48,324 nt of DNA from Gluconobacter albidus (lineage in GTDB: Bacteria > Pseudomonadota > Alphaproteobacteria > Acetobacterales > Acetobacteraceae). Numbering within the stretch: position 1 is the first letter of the stretch; each line of letters begins with the position of its first letter. The notes below the pieces were generated by a model, which made no database searches, had not been told where the DNA came from, and worked only from the letters and a program-made list of their open reading frames with translations. Positions 8,868 to 16,420 of this stretch are shown here, in pieces. A program made the position numbers and the translations under genes. The stretch lies in assembly GCF_002723915.1 (NCBI RefSeq), contig NZ_BEWL01000017.1, positions 1 through 48,324 of the forward strand, given 5' to 3'.

Positions 8868-10223
8868 TCAGCCCGCCAGGGTGTCGTAAAGCAGCTTGAA
8901 GTTCAGCAACAGGATGAGCCCCGCCACGCCCCATGACAGGATGCGAACGGGCAGCGAGATCACGAATTCGCCCATCTTGCGCCGGTCCGAGACGAACATG
9001 ACCAGCGGTATGACAGCAAAGGGCAGTTGCAGCGACAGGATGACCTGACTGGCCATCAGCAGATCGCCCACCCCCCGGTTACCATAGATCAGCGTGACGA
9101 TCGCCACGGGAATGATCGCCAGCCCGCGGGTCAGCAGCCGCCGCGCCCAGTGCGGGATGCGAAGGTGCAGAAAGCCTTCCATGATGATCTGTCCGGCCAG
9201 AGTGCCGGTGATTGTGGAGTTCGTTCCGGCCGCCAGAAGTGCCAGCGCGAACAGCGTGGAGGCGATGCCCAGCCCGAGGATCGGGGAGAGCAGTCTGTAG
9301 GCATCCTGGATTTCCGCCACATCCTGATGGCCGGAATTATGGAACGCCGCTGCCGCCACGATCAGGATGGCCGCATTGATGAACAGCGCCAGCGTCAGGG
9401 CAATCGTACTGTCCCACGTCGTCCAGCGGATTGCGTCCCGCCGTCCGGCCGGAGTGCGTTCGTAGGCGCGGGTCTGGACGATCGAGGAATGCAGATACAG
9501 GTTATGCGGCATGACCGTGGCACCGATGATGCCGATGGCGATATAAAGCATCCCCGGCGTCGTCACGATTTTCGGATCGGGGATCAGACCAGCCAGAATG
9601 CTGTGAACGGGCGGAGCTGCCGCGACGAGCTGGACCCCGAAGCACAGGGCGATGATCCCCAGAAGCGCGATCACGAACGCCTCCAGATACCGGAAGCCCC
9701 GGTTCATCAGCATCAGCACGATCAGCGCGTCCAGAATGGACAGCAGGGCGCCTCCGAGGAGGGGCAGACCGAACAGGAGCTGAAGCGCCACTGCCGTGCC
9801 GATGACTTCCGCCAGATCGCAGGCAATGATGGCCAGTTCACAGGCTAGCCACAGAACGATGTTCACGCACGGGGAAAAATGGCTCCGGCAGGCCTGTGCG
9901 AGATCCTGCCCCGTCGCAATCCCGAGGCGGGCGGAGAGTGCCTGAAGCAGGATCGCCATGAGGTTCGACAGCATGATGACGCAGAGCAGCGTATAGCCAT
10001 ACCGCGCGCCGCCCTGAAGGTCGGTGGCCCAGTTTCCCGGGTCCATATAGCCGACCGAGACCATGAATCCCGGCCCGACGAACGCCATGAAACGGCTGAA
10101 CCACGACGCTTCCGCACCCGGAACGCGGATGCTGGAGAACACATCGGGCAGGCTCGGGCGCATGGCTGGGGAGGGCGTACGGGGGGCGTTGGTGTCAGGC
10201 ATCGGGATTGTATTCAATCCCAT
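8868..10223 (-). CDS. mntH: Nramp-family Mn2+/Fe2+ : H+ symporter
   Basis: A 451-residue inner-membrane divalent metal importer with about 11 helices. TM1 has the metal-binding DPGNWATD motif and TM6 has [10 protein letters not shown], both Nramp signatures. The RYGYTLL and SSIVQTR segments also match. It is divergent from mntR, with two palindromes in between (10204-10221 and 10237-10253). The family start is uncertain: ATG 10223 and ATG 10202 are both possible, neither with a clear ribosome-binding site. If 10202 is used, the nearer palindrome lies wholly in the leader. Manganese specificity is inferred from the DtxR-type partner gene. Confidence 0.93.
   Translation of the reverse strand: MGLNTIPMPDTNAPRTPSPAMRPSLPDVFSSIRVPGAEASWFSRFMAFVGPGFMVSVGYMDPGNWATDLQGGARYGYTLLCVIMLSNLMAILLQALSARLGIATGQDLAQACRSHFSPCVNIVLWLACELAIIACDLAEVIGTAVALQLLFGLPLLGGALLSILDALIVLMLMNRGFRYLEAFVIALLGIIALCFGVQLVAAAPPVHSILAGLIPDPKIVTTPGMLYIAIGIIGATVMPHNLYLHSSIVQTRAYERTPAGRRDAIRWTTWDSTIALTLALFINAAILIVAAAAFHNSGHQDVAEIQDAYRLLSPILGLGIASTLFALALLAAGTNSTITGTLAGQIIMEGFLHLRIPHWARRLLTRGLAIIPVAIVTLIYGNRGVGDLLMASQVILSLQLPFAVIPLVMFVSDRRKMGEFVISLPVRILSWGVAGLILLLNFKLLYDTLAG
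10204..10221. promoter_or_regulatory. Inverted repeat at the mntH start, candidate second MntR site
   Basis: Arms GGGATTG (10204-10210) and CAATCCC (10215-10221) flank TATT. The repeat overlaps the first possible start codon of mntH (10221-10223) and lies 15 bases from the stronger AT-rich palindrome. It could be a regulator site or an mRNA hairpin affecting mntH translation. Confidence 0.4.
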
Positions 10224-10236
10224 CCGGAATTTATAT

Positions 10237-10253
10237 TCAATATGCTATATTGA
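10237..10253. promoter_or_regulatory. Candidate MntR operator between mntH and mntR
   Basis: A perfect 7-base inverted repeat with a 3-base spacer, TCAATATGCTATATTGA, lies in the divergent mntH-mntR spacer 13 bases upstream of the mntH start. AT-rich palindromes of this size are typical of DtxR/MntR operators. The position suits repression of mntH, and perhaps of mntR, under high manganese. Assignment is by position and symmetry only. Confidence 0.55.
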
Positions 10254-10371
10254 TGAGCCTCATGAAAAATACGGAATCTCTGGAAATCGTGATCGTCCGG
10301 ACTGGCACAGCGGTCCGGAATGTTTTATTCCGCCGTGAATAATGTTTTCTGGATAGAGGCACAGGACGGGA

Positions 10372-10863
10372 ATGGAACGGAAAAAACGGCTGAAGGACAC
10401 CGCGCCGAAGGAGACGCTGCCTGATGTCGAAACCCATTCCGAAGGCTTCCGCGCCAATCGTGAGGCGCGGCGCAACGTTCTGGTGGAAGACTATGTCGAG
10501 CTGATTTCGGATCTGCTGTCGGAAGGGCAGGAAGCCCGGCAGGTCGATATCGCCGGGCGTCTGGGCGTGTCTCAGCCGACAGTGGCGAAAATGCTCGCCC
10601 GTCTCGCGACGGAAGGCTACGTCACGCAGAAACCTTACAGAGGGGTATTTCTGACGCCTTCCGGACAGGAAATGGCGGACAGGGCGCGGCACCGGCACCG
10701 GATCGTAGAGGCGTTTCTGCTGGCGCTCGGCGTCAGTGAAGAAAATGCCCGCGTCGATTCCGAAGGCGTGGAGCACTACGTCGGAAGCGAGACTCTGACG
10801 CTGTTTGAAAAGGCGATCCGGGGCAATCTGAAGCAGTTCATGCAGGACTTGCCGGACGCCTGA
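10372..10863 (+). CDS. mntR: Manganese-responsive DtxR-family repressor
   Basis: A 163-residue regulator of the DtxR/MntR family. A charged N-terminal extension (1-35) precedes the winged helix: [44 protein letters not shown] with the wing [11 protein letters not shown]. The dimerisation and metal-binding part follows: [32 protein letters not shown], where Glu and His residues fit the family's metal sites. There is no C-terminal SH3-like domain, as in short MntR proteins. GGACGGGA precedes the ATG. It is divergent from mntH, which supports a Mn2+-dependent repressor role. Its 3' end meets a convergent DeoR gene at an 11-bp hairpin. Confidence 0.9.
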   Translation: MERKKRLKDTAPKETLPDVETHSEGFRANREARRNVLVEDYVELISDLLSEGQEARQVDIAGRLGVSQPTVAKMLARLATEGYVTQKPYRGVFLTPSGQEMADRARHRHRIVEAFLLALGVSEENARVDSEGVEHYVGSETLTLFEKAIRGNLKQFMQDLPDA

Positions 10864-10875
10864 TATTCCGTGTCT

Positions 10876-10901
10876 GAAATCTGCACTCAGGTGCAGATTT
10901 C
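10876..10901. terminator. Bidirectional hairpin between convergent mntR and the DeoR-family gene
   Basis: A perfect 11-base inverted repeat, GAAATCTGCAC (10876-10886) and GTGCAGATTTC (10891-10901), has loop TCAG. It follows the mntR stop and overlaps the last codons of the DeoR-family gene, so the repeat encodes part of that protein's C-terminus. No long U-tract follows on either strand, so termination strength is uncertain. Confidence 0.5.
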
Positions 10902-11705
10902 GAGATTGACGTCTTCCTGCGCCAGAGCCTTCGCGATGGATGGCTTGAGATGGGAATCAGTCAGGACATGGTCGAATTCCGACAGGGACGCCAGCCGGTG
11001 CAGGCCACCTTTGCGAAACTTCGTGCTGTCCACCAGCAGGACGCACTGGTCCGCCATATCCATCATGATCCGCTTGACCTTGACCACATCCTGATCGTTC
11101 TGGAACGCGGTGGCGTTATGGATGATGGACGTCGAGAGGAACATCATGTTGGCCCGCAGGGATTGCGCGGCCTGCTCGCAGACCAGACCGAAAAACGCAT
11201 TGCGCGGCGGATTATAGTCGCCGCCAAGGCAGATCAGTTTCAGGTTGGGATAGGGCGAGAGCGCCTGAATCACACCGACGGCATTGGTAATGATCGTCAG
11301 GGGCGCAAGAGCGGGCAGAAGCGGCAGCATGGCCGCGACCGTTGTGGAGTCATCAAGAACCAGAACCTGCTCGGGCTGGATCAGCGAGACGGCACGCTGG
11401 ATGATTGCGTCCTTGAGATCTGTCGCGCGTGAGCGTCGGAAATTGACGGTTTTCTGCGTCGTAACCTTGTTGCGCAGGACGATGCTGCCATGCAGCTTGT
11501 CGATCAGGCCCTGCTGCACGAGGGCGTGGGAGTCGCGGTGGATTGTCATGCGACTGACCCCGAAACGCTCCGCCAGACCTTCGATGGTGGCGCTTCCGGA
11601 TTCGAGAAGGACGTCGAGGATCTGTTTCTGCCGGGCCGAATTATCCCGCCGTTTCGAACTCTGCGGCGAGGCGGTGGTGATCACGGAGCCCGAACCATCA
11701 GTCAT
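10887..11705 (-). CDS. DeoR-family transcriptional regulator
   Basis: A 272-residue repressor-type regulator. The N-terminal winged helix (about residues 24-80) contains RQKQILDVLLESGSATIEGLAERFGVSRMTIHRDSHALVQQGLI, the DeoR recognition pattern. The C-terminal DeoRC sugar-phosphate sensor domain has VLVLDDSTTVAAMLPLL, ITNAVGVIQAL, CLGGDYN and VLLVDSTKF. The frame opens at 11765, but ATG 11705 is preferred because earlier residues are not family-like. Two copies of TGTAAAATC (11707-11715 and 11746-11754) just upstream may be its own operator. The next gene on this strand upstream is mqo, 127 bases away. Effector and regulon are unknown; a phosphorylated sugar or polyol is a guess from the family. 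Confidence 0.85.
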   Translation of the reverse strand: MTDGSGSVITTASPQSSKRRDNSARQKQILDVLLESGSATIEGLAERFGVSRMTIHRDSHALVQQGLIDKLHGSIVLRNKVTTQKTVNFRRSRATDLKDAIIQRAVSLIQPEQVLVLDDSTTVAAMLPLLPALAPLTIITNAVGVIQALSPYPNLKLICLGGDYNPPRNAFFGLVCEQAAQSLRANMMFLSTSIIHNATAFQNDQDVVKVKRIMMDMADQCVLLVDSTKFRKGGLHRLASLSEFDHVLTDSHLKPSIAKALAQEDVNLEICT

Positions 11706-11832
11706 GTGTAAAATCGATTCCTGAGCGTGAAAGCAAACAGACGAATGTAAAATCATACATATCATATCAGAGCGGAAGGAACCTGTAACGTCCGTTGAGC
11801 GAAATCCGGCTCTAAAAAGGTGACTACTGGTC

Positions 11833-13326
11833 TTAACCCGTGATTTTCAGAACATGCGCGGTATTTTCCCGCAGTAATGCACACGCCTGCGCGTCTTTGG
11901 TCAGGTCAATCCCGTAGGCGGGAAAGACCTGACGCAGACGAGGCAGCCAGTCCGCCTCTGTCAGCCGTCCGGGGAAGACCTGCTGGATAACCTGAAGGGC
12001 CACGGAGGCTGCAATCGACGCTCCGGGAGAGGCGCCGAGAACCGCCATGAGGGAACGGTCGGCGCTTTTGACGAGTTCGGTGCCAAAACGCAGTGTTCCG
12101 TGCAGTCCTGTGTCCGGTCGGATGATCTGGACGCGCTGTCCGGCCACGACTTTCGTCCAGTCCTCGGGTCTGGCCGTCGGGTAGAAGTCCTGAAGGGCTT
12201 TGAAGCGGGCCTCGTTCGTCTGGAGAACCTGACGCACGAGATAGTCCAGCAGTCCGAGATTGTCCTTTCCGGCGGTCAGGGCGGGAATGATGTTTCGAGG
12301 CGTCAGGGAGCGGAAATAATCCGTCCAGGAGCCGCTTTTGAGAAATTTCGTGGAAAATCCCGCATAGGGCCCGAAGAGCAGGCATGATTTTCCGTCGATG
12401 ACGCGCGTATCGAGATGCGGGACCGACATGGGGGGCGAACCGACAGCGGCCTTGCCGTAAACCTTGGCGTGGTGCTGCCCGGTAATGGCCGGATCCATGC
12501 AGCGTAGCCACAGGCCGCTGACGGGGAAACCGGCATAATGTGCCGCTTCGGGAATTCCGGAGGCCTGAAGCAGTGGCAGCGCATTGCCCCCCGCGCCGAT
12601 GAACACGAAACGCGCCAGAACCGTGGTCGTGTAGCCGCTTTCGGTATCTGTGGCCGTCACGCGCCAGCGGCCGTCCGTGGTGCGTGTCAGGCCGGTGACG
12701 CGATGATTGTAGTGAATGGCGATGTTGCGGTCTGTCTTGAGAGAGGCCGTCAGCGCGTGGGTCAGGGCGCCGAAATTGACGTCCGTGCCTCCTCTGATGC
12801 GCGTAGCCGCAACGGGCTGTGACGTATCGCGCCCTGCCATCACAAGGGGCGCCCATTGCGCGATGACGGCCGGATCGGACGTGTATTCCATATCCGCAAA
12901 ACAGTGATGGGCGACCATCGCCTCGTAACGGGCCTTGAGAAAGGCTACGTTTTCTGCCCCCCAGACCAGACTGATATGCGGACAGGGCTGCACGAAGGAG
13001 GCCGGATCGGCAATGCGGCCTTCGCGGACCCAGTGCGCCCAGAGCTGCCTTGAGAGGTCGAATTCCGTGTTGATCGCCAGCGCCTTGGAAATGTCGATGC
13101 TGCCATCCGCGCGCTGTGGCGTATAGTTCAGTTCGCAGTTCCCGGCATGTCCGGTCCCGGCATTGTTCCAGGCATAGGAACTTTCCTGCCCGCAATCGGC
13201 CAGCGTCTCGAACATCATCATCGACAGCGACGGATCGAGCTCGCGCAGCAGGGCCGCAAGTGTGGAACTCATGATCCCCGCACCGATCAGAACGACATCG
13301 GGGCAGAGGCTGGAAACTGACGGCAT
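11833..13326 (-). CDS. mqo: Malate:quinone oxidoreductase
   Basis: A 497-residue FAD-dependent, membrane-associated enzyme that oxidises L-malate to oxaloacetate and reduces quinone. The N-terminal FAD motif is VVLIGAGIMSSTLAALL. SYAWNNAGTGHAGNCELNYTP, GGTDVNFGALT and the C-terminal GASPGASIAASVALQVIQ are Mqo-specific blocks. Length fits the family (about 490-500). The frame opens at a TTG at 13344, but ATG 13326 is a better start directly before the FAD motif. It lies 56 bases downstream of a D-lactate dehydrogenase-like gene on the same strand, probably one operon of quinone-linked 2-hydroxyacid oxidation. Confidence 0.93.
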   Translation of the reverse strand: MPSVSSLCPDVVLIGAGIMSSTLAALLRELDPSLSMMMFETLADCGQESSYAWNNAGTGHAGNCELNYTPQRADGSIDISKALAINTEFDLSRQLWAHWVREGRIADPASFVQPCPHISLVWGAENVAFLKARYEAMVAHHCFADMEYTSDPAVIAQWAPLVMAGRDTSQPVAATRIRGGTDVNFGALTHALTASLKTDRNIAIHYNHRVTGLTRTTDGRWRVTATDTESGYTTTVLARFVFIGAGGNALPLLQASGIPEAAHYAGFPVSGLWLRCMDPAITGQHHAKVYGKAAVGSPPMSVPHLDTRVIDGKSCLLFGPYAGFSTKFLKSGSWTDYFRSLTPRNIIPALTAGKDNLGLLDYLVRQVLQTNEARFKALQDFYPTARPEDWTKVVAGQRVQIIRPDTGLHGTLRFGTELVKSADRSLMAVLGASPGASIAASVALQVIQQVFPGRLTEADWLPRLRQVFPAYGIDLTKDAQACALLRENTAHVLKITG

Positions 13327-13382
13327 GAGGCTGAAATCCGGCAAGGGCTGGAAAGAAAAGAGGACAAAAGATCCCCGAAAGT

Positions 13383-14816
13383 TCAGCCCGTGTAAACAGG
13401 GCCCGCAGGCAGGAGCTTGCCGGGATTGAGGATATGATGCGGGTCCATCGTGTTTTTCAGCGCCCGCATCACGCCCAGGCTTCCAGCACCATGCTCGGTT
13501 TTCAGAAATTCCAGCTTGCCCATGCCAACGCCATGCTCACCGCTGCATGATCCGTTCAGCGACAGGGCGCGGGCAACGATTTTCCGGTCCAGATCGAGGG
13601 CACGTTCATGCCCTTCGGGTGTGTCGTCCGTAATGATGAGAGTATGGAAATTGCCGTCCCCAACATGGCCCAGAAGCGGTGCGCGCAGGCCGGACGCTTC
13701 GATATCGCGATGCACGCCTTCGATCAGCTCGCCCAGACGCGAAATCGGAACGATACAGTCCGTGGAAATGACCCGCGCGCCCGGAACAATGGCCTTTGCC
13801 GCCCAGTAGGCGTCATGCCGCGCTTTCCACAGACGGGTACGCTCTTCCGCACTCTCCGCCCACGCAAAACCCAGCCCGTTATTGCCTGACGCAATGGCTT
13901 CCGTCGTCTCGACCTGTTCGCGCACGGCCGCAGGCGAGCCGGTGAATTCGAAGAACAGTGTCGTCAGCGGCTGATATTCCGTGAGGCCGGAATACTGGAT
14001 GGAGGCCGTCATCTGCACGCTGTCCATCAGTTCCACGCGGGTGATGGGAATGCCGCACTGGATGATTTCCATGGCGGTCCGGATCGCGTCATGCAGGCTC
14101 TCGAACTGGCAGATGGCCGCGGATACGGTCTCGGGGCGTCCATGCAGCCGAAGCTGGACTTCCGTGATGATCCCCAGTGTCCCTTCCGAGCCGACGAACA
14201 GCGACGTCAGGTCATAGCCGGTGGAGGACTTGCGGACGCGTCCGCCCGTGCGGATGATTTCGCCGGTTGCAAGCACAGCGGTCAGGCCAAGCACGTTTTC
14301 CTTCATCGTGCCGTAACGCACGGCGGCTGTACCCGAGGCGCGGGTGGCGCACATGCCACCAATCGTCGCTTCTCCACCCGGATCGACCGGGAAAAACAGG
14401 CCGGTATCGCGGATTTCCACATTCAGCGTCTGGCGCGTGATGCCAGCCTGAACCCGGCAGTCCAGATCCTCGGCGTTCAGTTCCACGATGCCGGTCATGC
14501 GCGACAGGTCGAGGCTGATGGCCTGTTCAGGCGGGACGACATGCCCTTCGACCGAGGTACCGGCCCCGAATGCCACAACCGGAACCCGCCATTCATGACA
14601 CTGCCGCAAAACGGTTGCGACATCCTGCGTGCTTTCCGCGAACACGACCGCCTCGGGCAGTCGGGAGGCATTCATGGCCTCGCCGTGGCTGTGTTCCTCA
14701 CGAACGGAGGGTGCGGTGCTGATCTGCTCTCCCATGACGGGCTGAAGGGCCTTGAGAATGGCCTGCAGGCGGTCCTGAGCAGGAAGGGAAGAGGCGGTCA
14801 TGACTGGATCCGGCAT
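13383..14816 (-). CDS. dld: FAD-linked D-lactate dehydrogenase / glycolate oxidase GlcD-like protein
   Basis: A 477-residue flavoprotein of the FAD-binding type 4 / VAO family. The FAD domain shows VVAFGAGTSVEGHVVP, VDPGGEATIGGMCATRASGTAAVRYGTMKENVLGLTAVLATGEI and SLFVGSEGTLGIITEVQLRLH. The C-terminal cap ends with NGSCSGEHGVGMGKLEFL, the family's His-containing active-site block. The group includes D-lactate dehydrogenase (cytochrome/quinone) and GlcD of glycolate oxidase. No GlcE or GlcF partner is nearby, so a single-subunit D-lactate enzyme is more likely. It lies upstream of mqo and probably shares its transcript. Start choice between ATG 14816 and ATG 14801 is open. The substrate is inferred. 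Confidence 0.8.
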   Translation of the reverse strand: MPDPVMTASSLPAQDRLQAILKALQPVMGEQISTAPSVREEHSHGEAMNASRLPEAVVFAESTQDVATVLRQCHEWRVPVVAFGAGTSVEGHVVPPEQAISLDLSRMTGIVELNAEDLDCRVQAGITRQTLNVEIRDTGLFFPVDPGGEATIGGMCATRASGTAAVRYGTMKENVLGLTAVLATGEIIRTGGRVRKSSTGYDLTSLFVGSEGTLGIITEVQLRLHGRPETVSAAICQFESLHDAIRTAMEIIQCGIPITRVELMDSVQMTASIQYSGLTEYQPLTTLFFEFTGSPAAVREQVETTEAIASGNNGLGFAWAESAEERTRLWKARHDAYWAAKAIVPGARVISTDCIVPISRLGELIEGVHRDIEASGLRAPLLGHVGDGNFHTLIITDDTPEGHERALDLDRKIVARALSLNGSCSGEHGVGMGKLEFLKTEHGAGSLGVMRALKNTMDPHHILNPGKLLPAGPVYTG

Positions 14817-14956
14817 AAAGACAGGACGCTCTTCATAGGCTGGATCTCAGGCTTGGGAAATATCTTCTGATTAATATGGGGGTATAGAATGAAATAATCT
14901 GTCTGAAACCGGATCCGCACTGAAAGATCAGGGCGCATTCCGGCAAGAGATGAAGC

Positions 14957-15403
14957 TTACTCAAAGAAAATATTGCTTGCCCGGCTGACGAAAATATACG
15001 TCCGCTCGTCACCCTTGGTGTTGACGATGATCCCCTGTTCGAGATCCGCCCCGACTTTCATGGCCGAGCCGATCACCAGAATTTTCCTGTTCAGCACCAT
15101 GTTGCGGAAATCGCCACCAAACCGGATATCGGCATTATAGGCGACCGAAGATGTGATCTGTACGGCGACATTGGCCCGGTCCAGATACGTGTCTTCGGAG
15201 TTGAGAAAGACCATCTTGTTAAAAACATTCACGCTTTTGACGGTCATGACAAACGTACCGGGAACGACGGTCCGTTTGGATGTTGCCTGCAGCGTGTCGG
15301 CCGGTGTCAGCCTTTTTTCAAGAACCCAGTTGCCGGAACAGGCTGCCTGACTGATCAAAGTCGCAAACAGGGCCAGTGAACAGAGAATTTTGCGAGCGTT
15401 CAT
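14957..15403 (-). CDS. Small exported protein, possible lipoprotein, unknown function
   Basis: 148 residues from ATG 15403; the longer frame to 15574 overlaps purU and is not signal-like. The start MNARKILCSLALFATLISQAAC is a signal sequence. QAAC resembles a lipobox, but with Gln at -3 where Leu or a similar residue is usual, so ordinary signal peptidase cleavage is equally possible. The mature part is soluble and beta-rich (VVPGTFVMTVKSVNVF, MVFLNSEDTYLDRANVAVQ, DERTYIFVSRASNIFFE). I recognise no family. It is the last gene of the metH-purU run on this strand, about 100 bases after purU; it may be independently transcribed. Confidence 0.65.
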   Translation of the reverse strand: MNARKILCSLALFATLISQAACSGNWVLEKRLTPADTLQATSKRTVVPGTFVMTVKSVNVFNKMVFLNSEDTYLDRANVAVQITSSVAYNADIRFGGDFRNMVLNRKILVIGSAMKVGADLEQGIIVNTKGDERTYIFVSRASNIFFE

Positions 15404-15503
15404 CTGAATATTGCCACCGACAGTGAAAATGCCGGTTGAGCGTAGGAGAGAATATTCAGGATGTCGTGCGAAATTTTTATGTCCCGTCAAATAAAAACCC
15501 GTC

Positions 15504-16382
15504 TCAGGGCGTGAAGACGACTGTCCTGTTGCCGTTGATGATGGTCCGGCGTTCGATGTGATACCGGACTGCACGTGCCAGAACGCGACGTTCGATATCG
15601 CGTCCTTTGCGGATCAGGTCTTCAGGCGTGTCGGCATGGGAAATACGCTCCACATCCTGTTCGATGATCGGACCTTCATCCAGATCACGCGTAACGTAAT
15701 GGGCGGTTGCACCGATCAGCTTCACGCCGCGGGCAAAAGCCTGATGGTACGGGCGCGCACCCTTGAAGCCGGGCAGGAAGGAGTGGTGGATATTGATGCA
15801 GCGACCGGACAGGCTGGCGGCCATCTCGTTTGACAGAACCTGCATGTAACGCGCGAGAATAACCAGTTCGGCACCGCTCAATGCCAGCAGTTCCAGCACA
15901 TGGGCTTCCTGCGCGGGCTTCGTTTCTTTCGTGACGGGCACGTGATCGAATGGAATGCCGTAGAAATCCAGATCCGCGAACACTTCGCGTGGATGGTTCG
16001 ATACGATACCAACCGGCTCGATTGGCAGTTCCCCGATACGCCAGCGATAGAGCAGATCGACCAGACAGTGATCGAAGCGGGAGACCATCAGCAGGACCTT
16101 CGGCTTGACGCTGCGATCATGCAGGGCCCACTCCATACTGAAACTGTTCCCCAGAATGGCCAGCGCCTCCTGGAGCTGTTGCATGCCGGTCCGGTCTTGT
16201 GCGACTTCGAAGACGATCCGCATGAAGAAGACCGTGCTGTCCCGGTCATCGAACTGCTGAGCTTCCGTGATGTTGGCATCCAGCTCCGCCAGCTTCCCGC
16301 TGATGGCCGCCACGATACCCGGGCGGTTGGGGCAGGAAAGCGTCAGGACATAGGTCGTCTGCGGAACTGAAGAGGCCGTCAT
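15504..16382 (-). CDS. purU: Formyltetrahydrofolate deformylase
   Basis: A 292-residue cytoplasmic enzyme that hydrolyses 10-formyl-THF to formate and THF. The N-terminal ACT domain (about 8-80) reads [35 protein letters not shown]. The C-terminal formyltransferase-fold catalytic domain has [43 protein letters not shown] with the catalytic Asn-His pair, and [20 protein letters not shown] with the catalytic Asp. It starts 38 bases after metH on the same strand, so the two are likely cotranscribed. That fits PurU regulation of the THF pool alongside methionine synthesis. A short GC stem followed by TTTTTATTT overlaps the stop and may terminate transcription. Confidence 0.93.
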   Translation of the reverse strand: MTASSVPQTTYVLTLSCPNRPGIVAAISGKLAELDANITEAQQFDDRDSTVFFMRIVFEVAQDRTGMQQLQEALAILGNSFSMEWALHDRSVKPKVLLMVSRFDHCLVDLLYRWRIGELPIEPVGIVSNHPREVFADLDFYGIPFDHVPVTKETKPAQEAHVLELLALSGAELVILARYMQVLSNEMAASLSGRCINIHHSFLPGFKGARPYHQAFARGVKLIGATAHYVTRDLDEGPIIEQDVERISHADTPEDLIRKGRDIERRVLARAVRYHIERRTIINGNRTVVFTP

Positions 16383-16420
16383 GGAAGGTCTTTTCCCGTC
16401 TTTATGAAAGTCTGCCGTCC

